Origin: G963674685 sp963674685
GTDB taxonomy: Bacteria; Lernaellota; Lernaellaia; JACKCT01
DNA: 64,000 nt
Direction: 5' to 3'
NCBI GenBank assembly: GCA_963674685.2
Contig: CAXXWT010000001.1
Coordinates: forward strand, 124,001-188,000
Below the pieces are notes generated by a model, which worked only from the letters and a program-made list of their open reading frames with translations, had not been told where the DNA came from and ran no database searches. Below are positions 44,134-52,055 of this stretch, one piece after another; position 1 is the stretch's first letter; each line of letters begins with the position of its first letter. The translations under genes were made by a program, and so were the position numbers.

Positions 44134-45978
44134 ATGATTGCTTTGCGAAAAAACCTGTTGCTTGCGGCAACGATCGTTTTGTCATTGATGCTTGCCGTCG
44201 CGTGCGCGTCGGATGACGACGACGATTCGACAAACTCTGAGCAGGCTGACGATGATACGGAATTGAATGACGACGCAAACGATGATCTCGATGACGACGT
44301 TGATGATGATGTGAACGATGATCTCGATGACGACGCAAACGACGATGCGGATGATGACGTCGATGACGATACGAACGAAGGCCTGCCGCTGATTCCGGGT
44401 CCCGGGCAAGTGGGATACGACGCGGAGCTGGAGGCGAAGGCCCTGCGTTATGCGCAGCAGTTCCACGAGATCAGCGCCTATCCCACGGGCATGTTTTTAC
44501 AGGCCGAAATTCCCGATGCGGATAAAAGGGCGCTCGTGGACGATTATCTGACTAATTCCGATCCTACGCAAAGCTATGAGGAATACTCGGGCGAGTCGGT
44601 GTACACGCTCATGGCCGAATACGGGCAGCACGGCGACATGTGCGCCTTCGGCGGCGTGTCCATGTTCGGCGACGCCGCCCGGTACGTCATGGCCCGCGAC
44701 GGCCTGGTGCGCGCAGACGTTGAGAGCTTGCGTCAAAACATCATCGACATTCTCGACACGCTGCACATCGTCGCGGATATCACGGGAACGCCGGGACACG
44801 TGGCCCGCGGCATTCGTCCTTTGGATCATCCCGGCGCAATCCCGGAAACCATTCCGCTGTTCGACGACTATGGCGAGCCGCTGCCGGAGGAAAAACGCAT
44901 TACCTGGCGGGCCGACAACTCCGTGGGCGGCATTTATCCCGGCTACATCTGGAAAGACGATTTGAGCAAGGACCAGCTCAACGGCTACATGCTGGGCATA
45001 GGAACCATGTGGGACGTGATCGCCGACGATCCCGACATTCCCGTCGAATATAAAGAGCGCATGCGACAGGACGCGGCGGACATCGGCGATCATCTGATGG
45101 AAGTCGCGCCGGAAACCGGCCTGGACCTGACGCTGCGCGATCCCGACGGGCGGTTGACCAAACATCACGATTTGAATCCGCTGGAGATCGAGGGCGTCGT
45201 GCTGCCGCCGATCGTGGGAAACGGTTTCAACGCCCTGATGGCCTTGAGTTTTATCAAAACCATCGGCCTTATCACCGGCGAGCAGCGCTTCATCGATTTT
45301 TTCAACGAATTGATCGAGGAAAGGGATTTTCTCAAGTACGTGGATCAGACCTTCAAATTCGCGTACGTGGGACCGTACACGAACTGGTCGAATATCAACA
45401 TGTCGTACAGCGCCATTTACCCGCTGCTGCGCTACGAGGCGGATGCGGATTTGTTCGCATATTGGCAGGGCGTTCTGGACGATAGCCTGTGGCATAGCTG
45501 GTACCCCGACTGGGAAGTGGCGCACGGCGGGCAGGCGTTTTTCGCGCTGATCCACGCGGCCTTCGCGCCGGACGGCACGGATATCGAAGCCGCGGAGCAG
45601 GCGGCGCGGGATCTGGCGGGCTTTCCCGATCCGCCGTACTGGAATCCGGAAGTCGTCAATTGCGACGCAGAGGAAATCGCGCAGGGCGAATGCCTCGCCG
45701 TTGACGGCGAAACGGTTTTGACGCTGGCGGGAAACTGGGTGTTGGGAACCTTTTATCCCTCGCTGGGGCACAATGATGTTCTGCAGGCCACGGAGCCTTT
45801 GCCCCGCGAATTATGGCCGCCCAGCCACTTCGCCTGGCACCGCTCGCCGTATCGCGTCAACGACGATTATAATAACCGGCTCAATCCCGGCGGCGATTTT
45901 CACGCGGTTTACTGGCTCGGACGCTATCTTGTCCGCTCAAACGATCCGCGGGCGAACGTGTCGGAGCATGCCTGGTAA
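44134..45978 (+). CDS. Asp-tract lipoprotein with a large helical domain
   Basis: A 614-residue exported protein. A signal peptide ends LAVACASD, so Cys near residue 25 is probably lipidated. Residues 27-85 are an acidic stalk of DDD, DDVNDD and DDANDD units. The remaining 520 residues form a globular domain with long helical stretches (AELEAKALRYAQQFHEISA near 100) and aromatic segments (YVGPYTNWSNINMSYSAIYP near 420), possibly an alpha/alpha toroid. I do not recognise the family. AUG at 44134 has TGGAG; the ATG at 44122 does not. It is co-transcribed with the creatininase-like gene. Confidence 0.78.
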   Translation: MIALRKNLLLAATIVLSLMLAVACASDDDDDSTNSEQADDDTELNDDANDDLDDDVDDDVNDDLDDDANDDADDDVDDDTNEGLPLIPGPGQVGYDAELEAKALRYAQQFHEISAYPTGMFLQAEIPDADKRALVDDYLTNSDPTQSYEEYSGESVYTLMAEYGQHGDMCAFGGVSMFGDAARYVMARDGLVRADVESLRQNIIDILDTLHIVADITGTPGHVARGIRPLDHPGAIPETIPLFDDYGEPLPEEKRITWRADNSVGGIYPGYIWKDDLSKDQLNGYMLGIGTMWDVIADDPDIPVEYKERMRQDAADIGDHLMEVAPETGLDLTLRDPDGRLTKHHDLNPLEIEGVVLPPIVGNGFNALMALSFIKTIGLITGEQRFIDFFNELIEERDFLKYVDQTFKFAYVGPYTNWSNINMSYSAIYPLLRYEADADLFAYWQGVLDDSLWHSWYPDWEVAHGGQAFFALIHAAFAPDGTDIEAAEQAARDLAGFPDPPYWNPEVVNCDAEEIAQGECLAVDGETVLTLAGNWVLGTFYPSLGHNDVLQATEPLPRELWPPSHFAWHRSPYRVNDDYNNRLNPGGDFHAVYWLGRYLVRSNDPRANVSEHAW

Positions 45979-46184
45979 ACGTGAAGCGATCCCGGTTGCG
46001 CGAAATATAGGGGTGATCAGCGAATGCAACGAACGCTTAAAGTTTCGCCGGAGTCTGCGTACATAATACTGCCGCCGGTGAAACCGACGAACCAATACAT
46101 GCCTGAACTCTCCATGACGACGACCAATGCCAGTCATTAATCTCTCAAGCTATATTTCCCCGCCGCTTGGGGCGTAGAATGGTT

Positions 46185-46470
46185 GGATGAGTGAGTACAT
46201 CCAGAAAAGCCATAACGTCACGGTTCTTCTTTATTCATGATAAAGTACGGTAATTCTCGATGAACTAAAGAGGTTGATTTTGTCGCTCGTGATGCTTATC
46301 GTGAAATCGAGAAGCGTTATGGGGTGAAAATTTTCAAAACTGGGATAGATCGTGACCATGTTCATTTTTTGGTCCAGTCAGTTCCCGCGTATAGTGGGAC
46401 AAAGCGGTGAGAATGCTCAAAAGTCTCGCGGCTCGTGAGGTGTTTCGAATAACCCGCCGCAAGCAACGGG
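46185..46470 (+). pseudogene. Decayed IS200/IS605-family tnpA (Y1 transposase)
   Basis: Reading across frames gives MSEYIQKSHNVTVLLY, then a gap, then VDFVARDAYREIEKRYGVKI and DRDHVHFLVQSVPAYSGTK, then after another shift VRMLKSLAAREVFR. These are the N-terminus, the HUH-type His motif (HVH) and following helix of IS200-like TnpA. At least two frameshifts, stop codons and loss of the C-terminal Tyr region make it inactive. One of the lesions coincides with the dispersed repeat at 46224-46265. No TnpB gene is recognisable. Confidence 0.82.
46224..46265 (-). repeat. Dispersed MITE-like end sequence inside the tnpA remnant
   Basis: On the minus strand this reads like the left end of the element at 59159, with 24 consecutive matching bases (TTCTTTATTCATGATAAAGT and following, plus-strand view) and about 38 of 42 overall. 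It sits exactly where the tnpA reading frame breaks after VTVLLY. It may be an insertion that broke the gene, or the repeat family may derive from this part of an IS200-like sequence. Confidence 0.65.
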
Positions 46471-46521
46471 GATGGTTTATAACAAATTGATTTTCCATAT
46501 TCAGCCCGAGAGGATGAATCA

Positions 46522-47301
46522 GTGAAAGCAAAACAAAAGAAAAATTCAGCATGGATTTTGGCCGGAATCGTTATCCTGTTCGTCGGCGCAGCATCGTATT
46601 TTTACATCCAATCCCAATACGATGTTGATATCCCCAACACACTTAATCCGACGGGGGGTGTTGTTTATAGCGCCGCTGATATAAAAAATCTCGAAACCTA
46701 TTTTATAAACAGGGTCAAATCGGAAAAAAGTCTCAGCACTTTTACATACAGACTCGATCTTTCCGAGTTGCATATCCGACCCGACAGCATCGTCGCCGAC
46801 CTGGGCTGTGGAACGGGAGGATTTGAGCTTCGCCTATTGGATGAAGGTATACCTTTCGGCGGCGTATATGCGATTGACATAGACAAGCTGTCCGTCGATT
46901 TTCTTTCCTTCATTTTATCCCAGGTCGAGTTTGCCGGGAAAGAAAGAATTGTTCCCGTCCTTTCGGCTTTCGACGACATCAGCCTGCCTCCCGAGTCCGT
47001 GGATATTCTCATCTCATTCAATGCGAAAATTGGGATGCGGGCATTGGAAAACCCTTTGTCCGATGAAAGACTGAAAACGCGCGCGCGGTTTTTTACGAGC
47101 ATGAAGAAGGCGCTTCGGCCCGGCGCCAAGGTTCATATCTATGAGCCTCTGGAGGATCGAGGCAGACCATATCCGATGGAATATATGATCGAACCTTACA
47201 ACACTTATGGATTTCGCCTTTCAGAGCCCCCGGAGAAAATCCGCATAAAGAGTATTTTCAATCCGGACTACGCGCATCTCGTTTTTACGCTCGGCGATTG
47301 A
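46522..47301 (+). CDS. Membrane-anchored SAM-dependent methyltransferase-like protein
   Basis: A 259-residue protein with an N-terminal membrane helix (AWILAGIVILFVGAASYFY, residues 10-28) and a class I methyltransferase domain: VADLGCGTGGFELRLLDEG near residues 89-107 (SAM loop), VYAIDIDKLSVDFL near 112, and SVDILISFNAKIG near 158. The start is GTG at 46522 with GAGAGG upstream. An extracytoplasmic position of a methyltransferase would be odd because SAM is cytoplasmic, so the domain is probably on the cytoplasmic side. The substrate is unknown. Confidence 0.82.
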   Translation: MKAKQKKNSAWILAGIVILFVGAASYFYIQSQYDVDIPNTLNPTGGVVYSAADIKNLETYFINRVKSEKSLSTFTYRLDLSELHIRPDSIVADLGCGTGGFELRLLDEGIPFGGVYAIDIDKLSVDFLSFILSQVEFAGKERIVPVLSAFDDISLPPESVDILISFNAKIGMRALENPLSDERLKTRARFFTSMKKALRPGAKVHIYEPLEDRGRPYPMEYMIEPYNTYGFRLSEPPEKIRIKSIFNPDYAHLVFTLGD

Positions 47302-47309
47302 TCTGAGTC

Positions 47310-49220
47310 CTATTCAAGTCCCAAATGGTTAAGCAAGTTCAGAGCTTCCTTATTTTCCGGATCGTTTTCTAACGCTTTGCGGAGCATTTTCTCGGCCTCA
47401 TTCCGGCGGCCTTCCATGATGTAGATTTTTGCCAGACCGATGAATTTCCGATATTCGATGGCGGGATTGATGGCGACGGCCTTGTCGAACTGAGCCTTGG
47501 CCATATCGATTTTCCCCTGTTGCAGATACAAAAGACCCAATCCCTCGTAAGGGCACGTATAGTTCGCACCGCCTTCTTCTTTGGCTTGTTTGAATTCCGC
47601 TTCGGCGGCTCTGGCATCGCCTTTGTTCATATCCACGGTGGCTTTGGCGGCGAGGGCATATCGATTTTTCGGATCGATGCTTAGGGCTTTTATGATAAGC
47701 TTTTCCGCTTCTTTCACGCGCCCTAGAGCGATTAGCGAGTTTGACTTGGCCGTCATCGCCAGAAGGTCATTCGGAAAATATTCCAGCACCTTGTCGAAAT
47801 AGGGCAGCGCCTTTTCATGATCGATGCTGTTGGCCGCCGTCCAGGCCAGCCCCAAATTCGTCATCCTGTAAACCAGCCCGTTGTATTTTTGGCTTTCAGG
47901 TTCGGTGTTTAGACGCTTTGTGCTTTCCGACAATACTGAATGAAAAAGCTCTTCCGCTTTGTCCGGATTCCGCGAGCTGATTTGCAGGTGTCCGCGTCCC
48001 ATGACGGCTCCGATATTTTTCGAGTCCATTTTCTCGGCGATATCGAACTCCTTTGCAGCCGCCTCGTATTGTTTCTCCAAGGCTAAAAGCAGTCCCTTAA
48101 CCACGTGTCCGCGGCTGAGCAGGGCGTCGCCCGTACGCCGCATCGCCGGGTCATTCGTACGCAGACGAAAAACGTGATCCAGCCGCTTGTTCGCGGCCTG
48201 GTAATTCATCGTGCTGAAATCATCGATGACCGTTTCCAGCGCCTGGAGCGTCTGCGTAAAACCGTAATCCGCGGCCTCGAGATAATACTTCATGGCTTGA
48301 TCGCCGCGCCGGGTTTCGGCATACAGATCGCCTAGGGCCTGGAAAGGACACCCGAAGTAGTATCCCCTGTCATCCGTCGGAATGGTCAGCCCGTCGCTGG
48401 TGATGGCGTTGACGGCTTGTTTCAATGTACGCTCGGCTAATTTCGTTTTCCCGTCTTCAAGATAATCCTTGCCCAGGGCGTACAGAGCCTCGACGATTTT
48501 CGGATGATCGATCCTTTCCCGATGCCGCGCCACAAGATCGTCAATCGTCTCTTCGGCTTCTTTTTTATGGCCGATTCGCAGCAGGAAAATCCCCAGGTTG
48601 GCTTGGGCGTAGATGTTGGCGGGATCGAGTTTTAAAAGTTTTCGGCATATTGTTATAGACTTTTTTATATCCTTTACCGGGCTCGTCCGGTCGAGCGTAA
48701 AGGGCTTGGAATCTCGAAGCACCAAACCCCAGTAGGCGTCTTTGTTTTGGGGATTGATTTTCAGTGCGCGCTCAAACATCTCGGTGGCCTTCGCGAGATA
48801 CTTCTTGCCCTTGGGCGAAGCATAGTCCTGGGAGTCGCCGCAGAGATAAAGCTCGGCGTCGGGAACGTCCGCGGCCATGTAGGAATAGAGAATTCCTAAA
48901 AGGACATAAGCCTCGTCGCTTTCGGAATTGAGCCGTATAGCCTCTTCCAGCACCTCCCGGGCCTTTTGATAATTCGGCGGTATTTGTTTTTTATCAAAAT
49001 ATCCTTGCGATTGCATGTCGGAGGAAGTTATATAATATGCTGGCGTTCCTTTAGTGCTTTGAAGATAACCCACCACTTCGTTTGTCTTTCGATTCAAGGA
49101 TAAAAGCGCCTGGGCTTCACGAAGCTGCTTGCCTATATCGACCTGCTCGCGGGAACCGCAGCCAAGCATCAACGCGAAGATCATGACCAATATCAGCAGG
49201 CGCTTTCTTGGCTTAAGCAT
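47310..49220 (-). CDS. TPR-repeat lipoprotein
   Basis: A 636-residue exported protein. The signal sequence LLILVMIFALMLGCGSRE ends in a plausible lipobox Cys near residue 20. Many tetratricopeptide repeats follow, for example AREVLEEAIRLNSESDEAYV, KATEMFERALKINPQNKDAY, KLIIKALSIDPKNRYALAAK, and AEKMLRKALENDPENKEALN at the end. It is likely a periplasmic or outer-membrane scaffold for protein-protein contacts. I chose ATG 49220; an ATG at 49265 with a better ribosome site would lengthen the n-region to an unusual 23 residues, so the start is uncertain. Confidence 0.83.
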   Translation of the reverse strand: MLKPRKRLLILVMIFALMLGCGSREQVDIGKQLREAQALLSLNRKTNEVVGYLQSTKGTPAYYITSSDMQSQGYFDKKQIPPNYQKAREVLEEAIRLNSESDEAYVLLGILYSYMAADVPDAELYLCGDSQDYASPKGKKYLAKATEMFERALKINPQNKDAYWGLVLRDSKPFTLDRTSPVKDIKKSITICRKLLKLDPANIYAQANLGIFLLRIGHKKEAEETIDDLVARHRERIDHPKIVEALYALGKDYLEDGKTKLAERTLKQAVNAITSDGLTIPTDDRGYYFGCPFQALGDLYAETRRGDQAMKYYLEAADYGFTQTLQALETVIDDFSTMNYQAANKRLDHVFRLRTNDPAMRRTGDALLSRGHVVKGLLLALEKQYEAAAKEFDIAEKMDSKNIGAVMGRGHLQISSRNPDKAEELFHSVLSESTKRLNTEPESQKYNGLVYRMTNLGLAWTAANSIDHEKALPYFDKVLEYFPNDLLAMTAKSNSLIALGRVKEAEKLIIKALSIDPKNRYALAAKATVDMNKGDARAAEAEFKQAKEEGGANYTCPYEGLGLLYLQQGKIDMAKAQFDKAVAINPAIEYRKFIGLAKIYIMEGRRNEAEKMLRKALENDPENKEALNLLNHLGLE

Positions 49221-49745
49221 GCTCTCCGAAATTTGATCCTTAACCGATCGGCGTTTTGAAGTCATATGATTAGATCCTCGTGTCATGTCACATGCCGTCG
49301 GTCCGCACGAAGGTTGACGAGGCGCCCGGTTGGCAAGGCGTGAGGAGCAAGCATATCGGGAATATTCGAGCGACGAATAACGCCGACAACCGAGATGGAT
49401 CGGCGGCCGAACGTGACTGTTGTCGTGTAACATGGCGCTAGCCCCTCTCATCGGGAAATTGACCAATTACGTACAATTTCCTTAACATGGATACGACTCT
49501 GAGCAAAAGACTAATTTCATTTGCGAATATCGGATTGAGCGCAGAAAAGTTTGCGGACAGGGTAGGACATGACCTATCATTAGACAGCAAAATAGGAAGA
49601 ACAGTTATGGCCTCTATGACATGTCTTAAAAACGTAAGGGTATGGCGTTCGGATTTGTACGGCCGGGATTCCCTGCGAACCGGGTTCCGACTTCAGTGCA
49701 GGGGATATCGGTCCGTGGAACATGCACGCCTATTGGAGGGAAGCT
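49221..49745. other. Intergenic region between divergent lipoprotein and kelch genes
   Basis: About 525 bp. Frames reading through it on either strand give Arg/Ser-rich, unlikely proteins. It should hold the promoters of the divergent TPR and kelch genes, but no pair of hexamers stands out. I see no RNA gene and no strong repeat. Confidence 0.45.
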
Positions 49746-50855
49746 ATGAGAAATGTTTTATCAGCGATATGTACGCTCTGCGCGTTGCTCGCGGTTGCGC
49801 CGGCGTTGGCCGACCAGCCTTGCGCCCGCGCATCTCACGCTATGGCGCCGCTGTCCGACGACTCCGTGCTTCTGTTCGGCGGCCTGGACGACGCGGGCAA
49901 TACGCTGGGGGACACCTGGGTTTTCTCACCTGACAAAGGAGGAGCCTGGATCGAACTGACCTTCGCGGATGGACCGGAGGATCGTTGCGGACATCATATG
50001 GTCCCATTGCCCGACGGCACGGTGATGATGTTCGGGGGTGAAGACGTTCAGGCTAATCTGATGAACGATCTGCACCATTTCACGTACTCTATGTGGGAAT
50101 CCGAGACGCCGACAGGTCCGCTGCCGCCCGCCCGGCGCGATCATGCGATGTGGGCGCATGACTCCGTCATATATGTCTTCGGAGGACGCGGCGAAGCCGG
50201 CGACCTGAACGACTTATGGGCTTACGATCCGGCTGCCGATATCTGGGAGCAGAAGGCCAGCGCGGCCAATCCCGCGACCGGTGCGGCGGTCGGCATAGCC
50301 GCCACCCTCGTCTATGTTCTGGGTTATTCGGAAAGCACCCCGATGTACGCCTACGAAACCAATCAATGGTATGAAATGCCCTTCGGTCACGATGACTTGA
50401 TTCTTCGCACCATGGCCGCCAATGCGGGGAACGATTACCACGCCTGGTTTTTTGGGGGTGCTTCGATCCTCAAAAACGGCGCGGTTCTTGGCGACTCCTG
50501 GCTATTCAATTTTGAAACCGCCGAATTCACCCAATTGGCGGATCTTCCCTACCCGGTCACAGGCGCTGTCGCGTCGCTCGTAGGCGATGGCGCGTCGGAA
50601 AAGGTGTTTCTGTTCGGCGGCGAACTGGCTGGCGGCGCCCTCAGCGACATCCTGTTTTCCTACGATACAACAGAGAACACCTGGGACGAGTCGGAAGTGA
50701 GCGATGACGACGAAGACGATGACGACGAAGACGATGACGCAAGTGACGATGACGCGAGTGACGATGACGACAGCGCCAATGACGACGAAGTGGACGATGA
50801 CGGCAGCTTATCCGGAGCAGACGACGACGATGATGATGGGGGATGCGGCTGCTAA
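49746..50855 (+). CDS. Secreted kelch-repeat protein with Asp-rich C-terminus ending GGCGC
   Basis: A 369-residue protein. Signal peptide (SAICTLCALLAVAPALADQ) is followed by five to six kelch-type blades with the pattern hydrophobic-FGG, for example SVLLFGGLDDAGNTLGDTWV, GTVMMFGGEDVQANLMNDLH, VIYVFGGRGEAGDLNDLWAY and KVFLFGGELAGGALSDILFS, likely forming a beta-propeller. After residue 312 an Asp tract leads to GADDDDDDGGCGC at the very C-terminus. In contrast to the lipoproteins, here the Asp tract is C-terminal and ends in two Cys, suggesting a surface-anchoring or sorting tail. GGAGGG lies five bases before the ATG. Confidence 0.85.
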   Translation: MRNVLSAICTLCALLAVAPALADQPCARASHAMAPLSDDSVLLFGGLDDAGNTLGDTWVFSPDKGGAWIELTFADGPEDRCGHHMVPLPDGTVMMFGGEDVQANLMNDLHHFTYSMWESETPTGPLPPARRDHAMWAHDSVIYVFGGRGEAGDLNDLWAYDPAADIWEQKASAANPATGAAVGIAATLVYVLGYSESTPMYAYETNQWYEMPFGHDDLILRTMAANAGNDYHAWFFGGASILKNGAVLGDSWLFNFETAEFTQLADLPYPVTGAVASLVGDGASEKVFLFGGELAGGALSDILFSYDTTENTWDESEVSDDDEDDDDEDDDASDDDASDDDDSANDDEVDDDGSLSGADDDDDDGGCGC

Positions 50856-51091
50856 ATAATATCTTAACCGTGCATTTGTTTGGGCCGGCTAGCGAACGCA
50901 GCGCACTTGAAGTGCTTCATGCTGATTCAGGTTGACGATTTCGTCGGTGCTGAAATCGCGGGAAGCCGCCAATCGGAATAACCGTCCTAATCAAGGAGAT
51001 CGCAGGAAATCTGCGCATCCGAATAACTTTGCGACTTGGTTCCCACGGACAGGCCGTTCGTCCACATCAATTCCGTATCAGAGTCGGTCCA

Positions 51092-51940
51092 TTAATCAAG
51101 CGGGCAGCCGCTGATGGAACCAGGCGACTCTGCGAAGCAGTATTCGTCAATGGGAGTGAACTCCCATGAACTTTCGTTATAACGGGCCGTAAAAACATCC
51201 CAGAGCGTAGCGGATGTGTTGGCGGGCATATGAAATTCCCGATAGCTGTCCGATGTGGTGGCCGCCACCTTCAAGTTATTTGAGTTGGACATCGCCATAC
51301 ACTGAGAAATACAAGTTTTATTTGTATAATCATGAACGAGCACATGATAATCCTCGTCGATCATCGGCTCGTAAACCATGATGATTTCCGGTCCGAAACT
51401 CGATGCGTCGTCCAGCTCCAGGGCGAAATCCTCCGAACAACCGTGGCCGCCGCTAATTTCCGCATCGGGATAATACAGGTGGAAGGGATTTGCGGCTTCG
51501 CAGCCGTCGTGGGGCGCCCACATGTGCAGATCGAGGTCGGAAGGGATAAATCCCCATGTCAGATCGATGCGCAGCCATCCCTCGGGGACCGATACCGTGC
51601 TCGTTGTCGTGGATGTCGACGTCGTGGTCGTGGTTGTCCCCGGCGGGGTGGTGCTGGTGGTGGTCGTCGGGGGATCCGTGTCGTCGTCGACATCGTCATT
51701 TAAGTCATCATCGATTGAGTCGTCGTCGGCGTCATCGCCTTCATCGTCATCGATATCGTCATCATTTGCATCATCATTGACGTCATCATCGTCATCGGCG
51801 TCGTCATCCGAATACTCGCTATACTCATCGTCATCGTCATCGTCGTCTCCCGAGTCCGTCGACGGGCCGCCGTCGCAGGCCGCTGTGAATCCCAACAATA
51901 AAATCAAAGATGCAAATAACACCCATTTCAAAATCTTCAT
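51092..51940 (-). CDS. Asp-tract lipoprotein with Thr-rich linker
   Basis: A 282-residue lipoprotein: signal MKILKWVLFASLILLLGFTA ending at AAC, an Asp/Tyr tract (residues 32-85), a Thr-rich linker (TTTTSTTPPGTTTTTTSTST) and a C-terminal beta-rich domain of about 165 residues starting GWLRIDLTWGFIPSDLDLHM, which resembles the YfaP/DUF2135-like pattern of secreted beta-sandwich domains (D-x-D-L-H-M/V). GGAGG precedes the ATG at 51940. Its first 22 codons and upstream sequence are almost the same as those of the next gene at 54605, evidence of a shared cassette. Confidence 0.8.
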   Translation of the reverse strand: MKILKWVLFASLILLLGFTAACDGGPSTDSGDDDDDDDEYSEYSDDDADDDDDVNDDANDDDIDDDEGDDADDDSIDDDLNDDVDDDTDPPTTTTSTTPPGTTTTTTSTSTTTSTVSVPEGWLRIDLTWGFIPSDLDLHMWAPHDGCEAANPFHLYYPDAEISGGHGCSEDFALELDDASSFGPEIIMVYEPMIDEDYHVLVHDYTNKTCISQCMAMSNSNNLKVAATTSDSYREFHMPANTSATLWDVFTARYNESSWEFTPIDEYCFAESPGSISGCPLD

Positions 51941-52055
51941 GGATTCCTCCATTTGTAAACATTGCCATTATATCAAAAATCACCAGCGGAAAAAATACAC
52001 TTTCTGCTTACGCAAATCCCAAGAATAAAACTATGCAATGTCAGCGATTTCCCGA

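Noticed and set aside
46024..46140. 38-codon frame beginning MQRTLKVSPESAY, resembling a TnpB start
   Set aside because: The likeness to TnpB is limited to the first five residues and the rest does not match, so I do not call it a tnpB remnant.
49487..49933. 148-codon frame overlapping the kelch gene start
   Set aside because: Its second half is the shifted frame of the kelch gene and the first half has no support.
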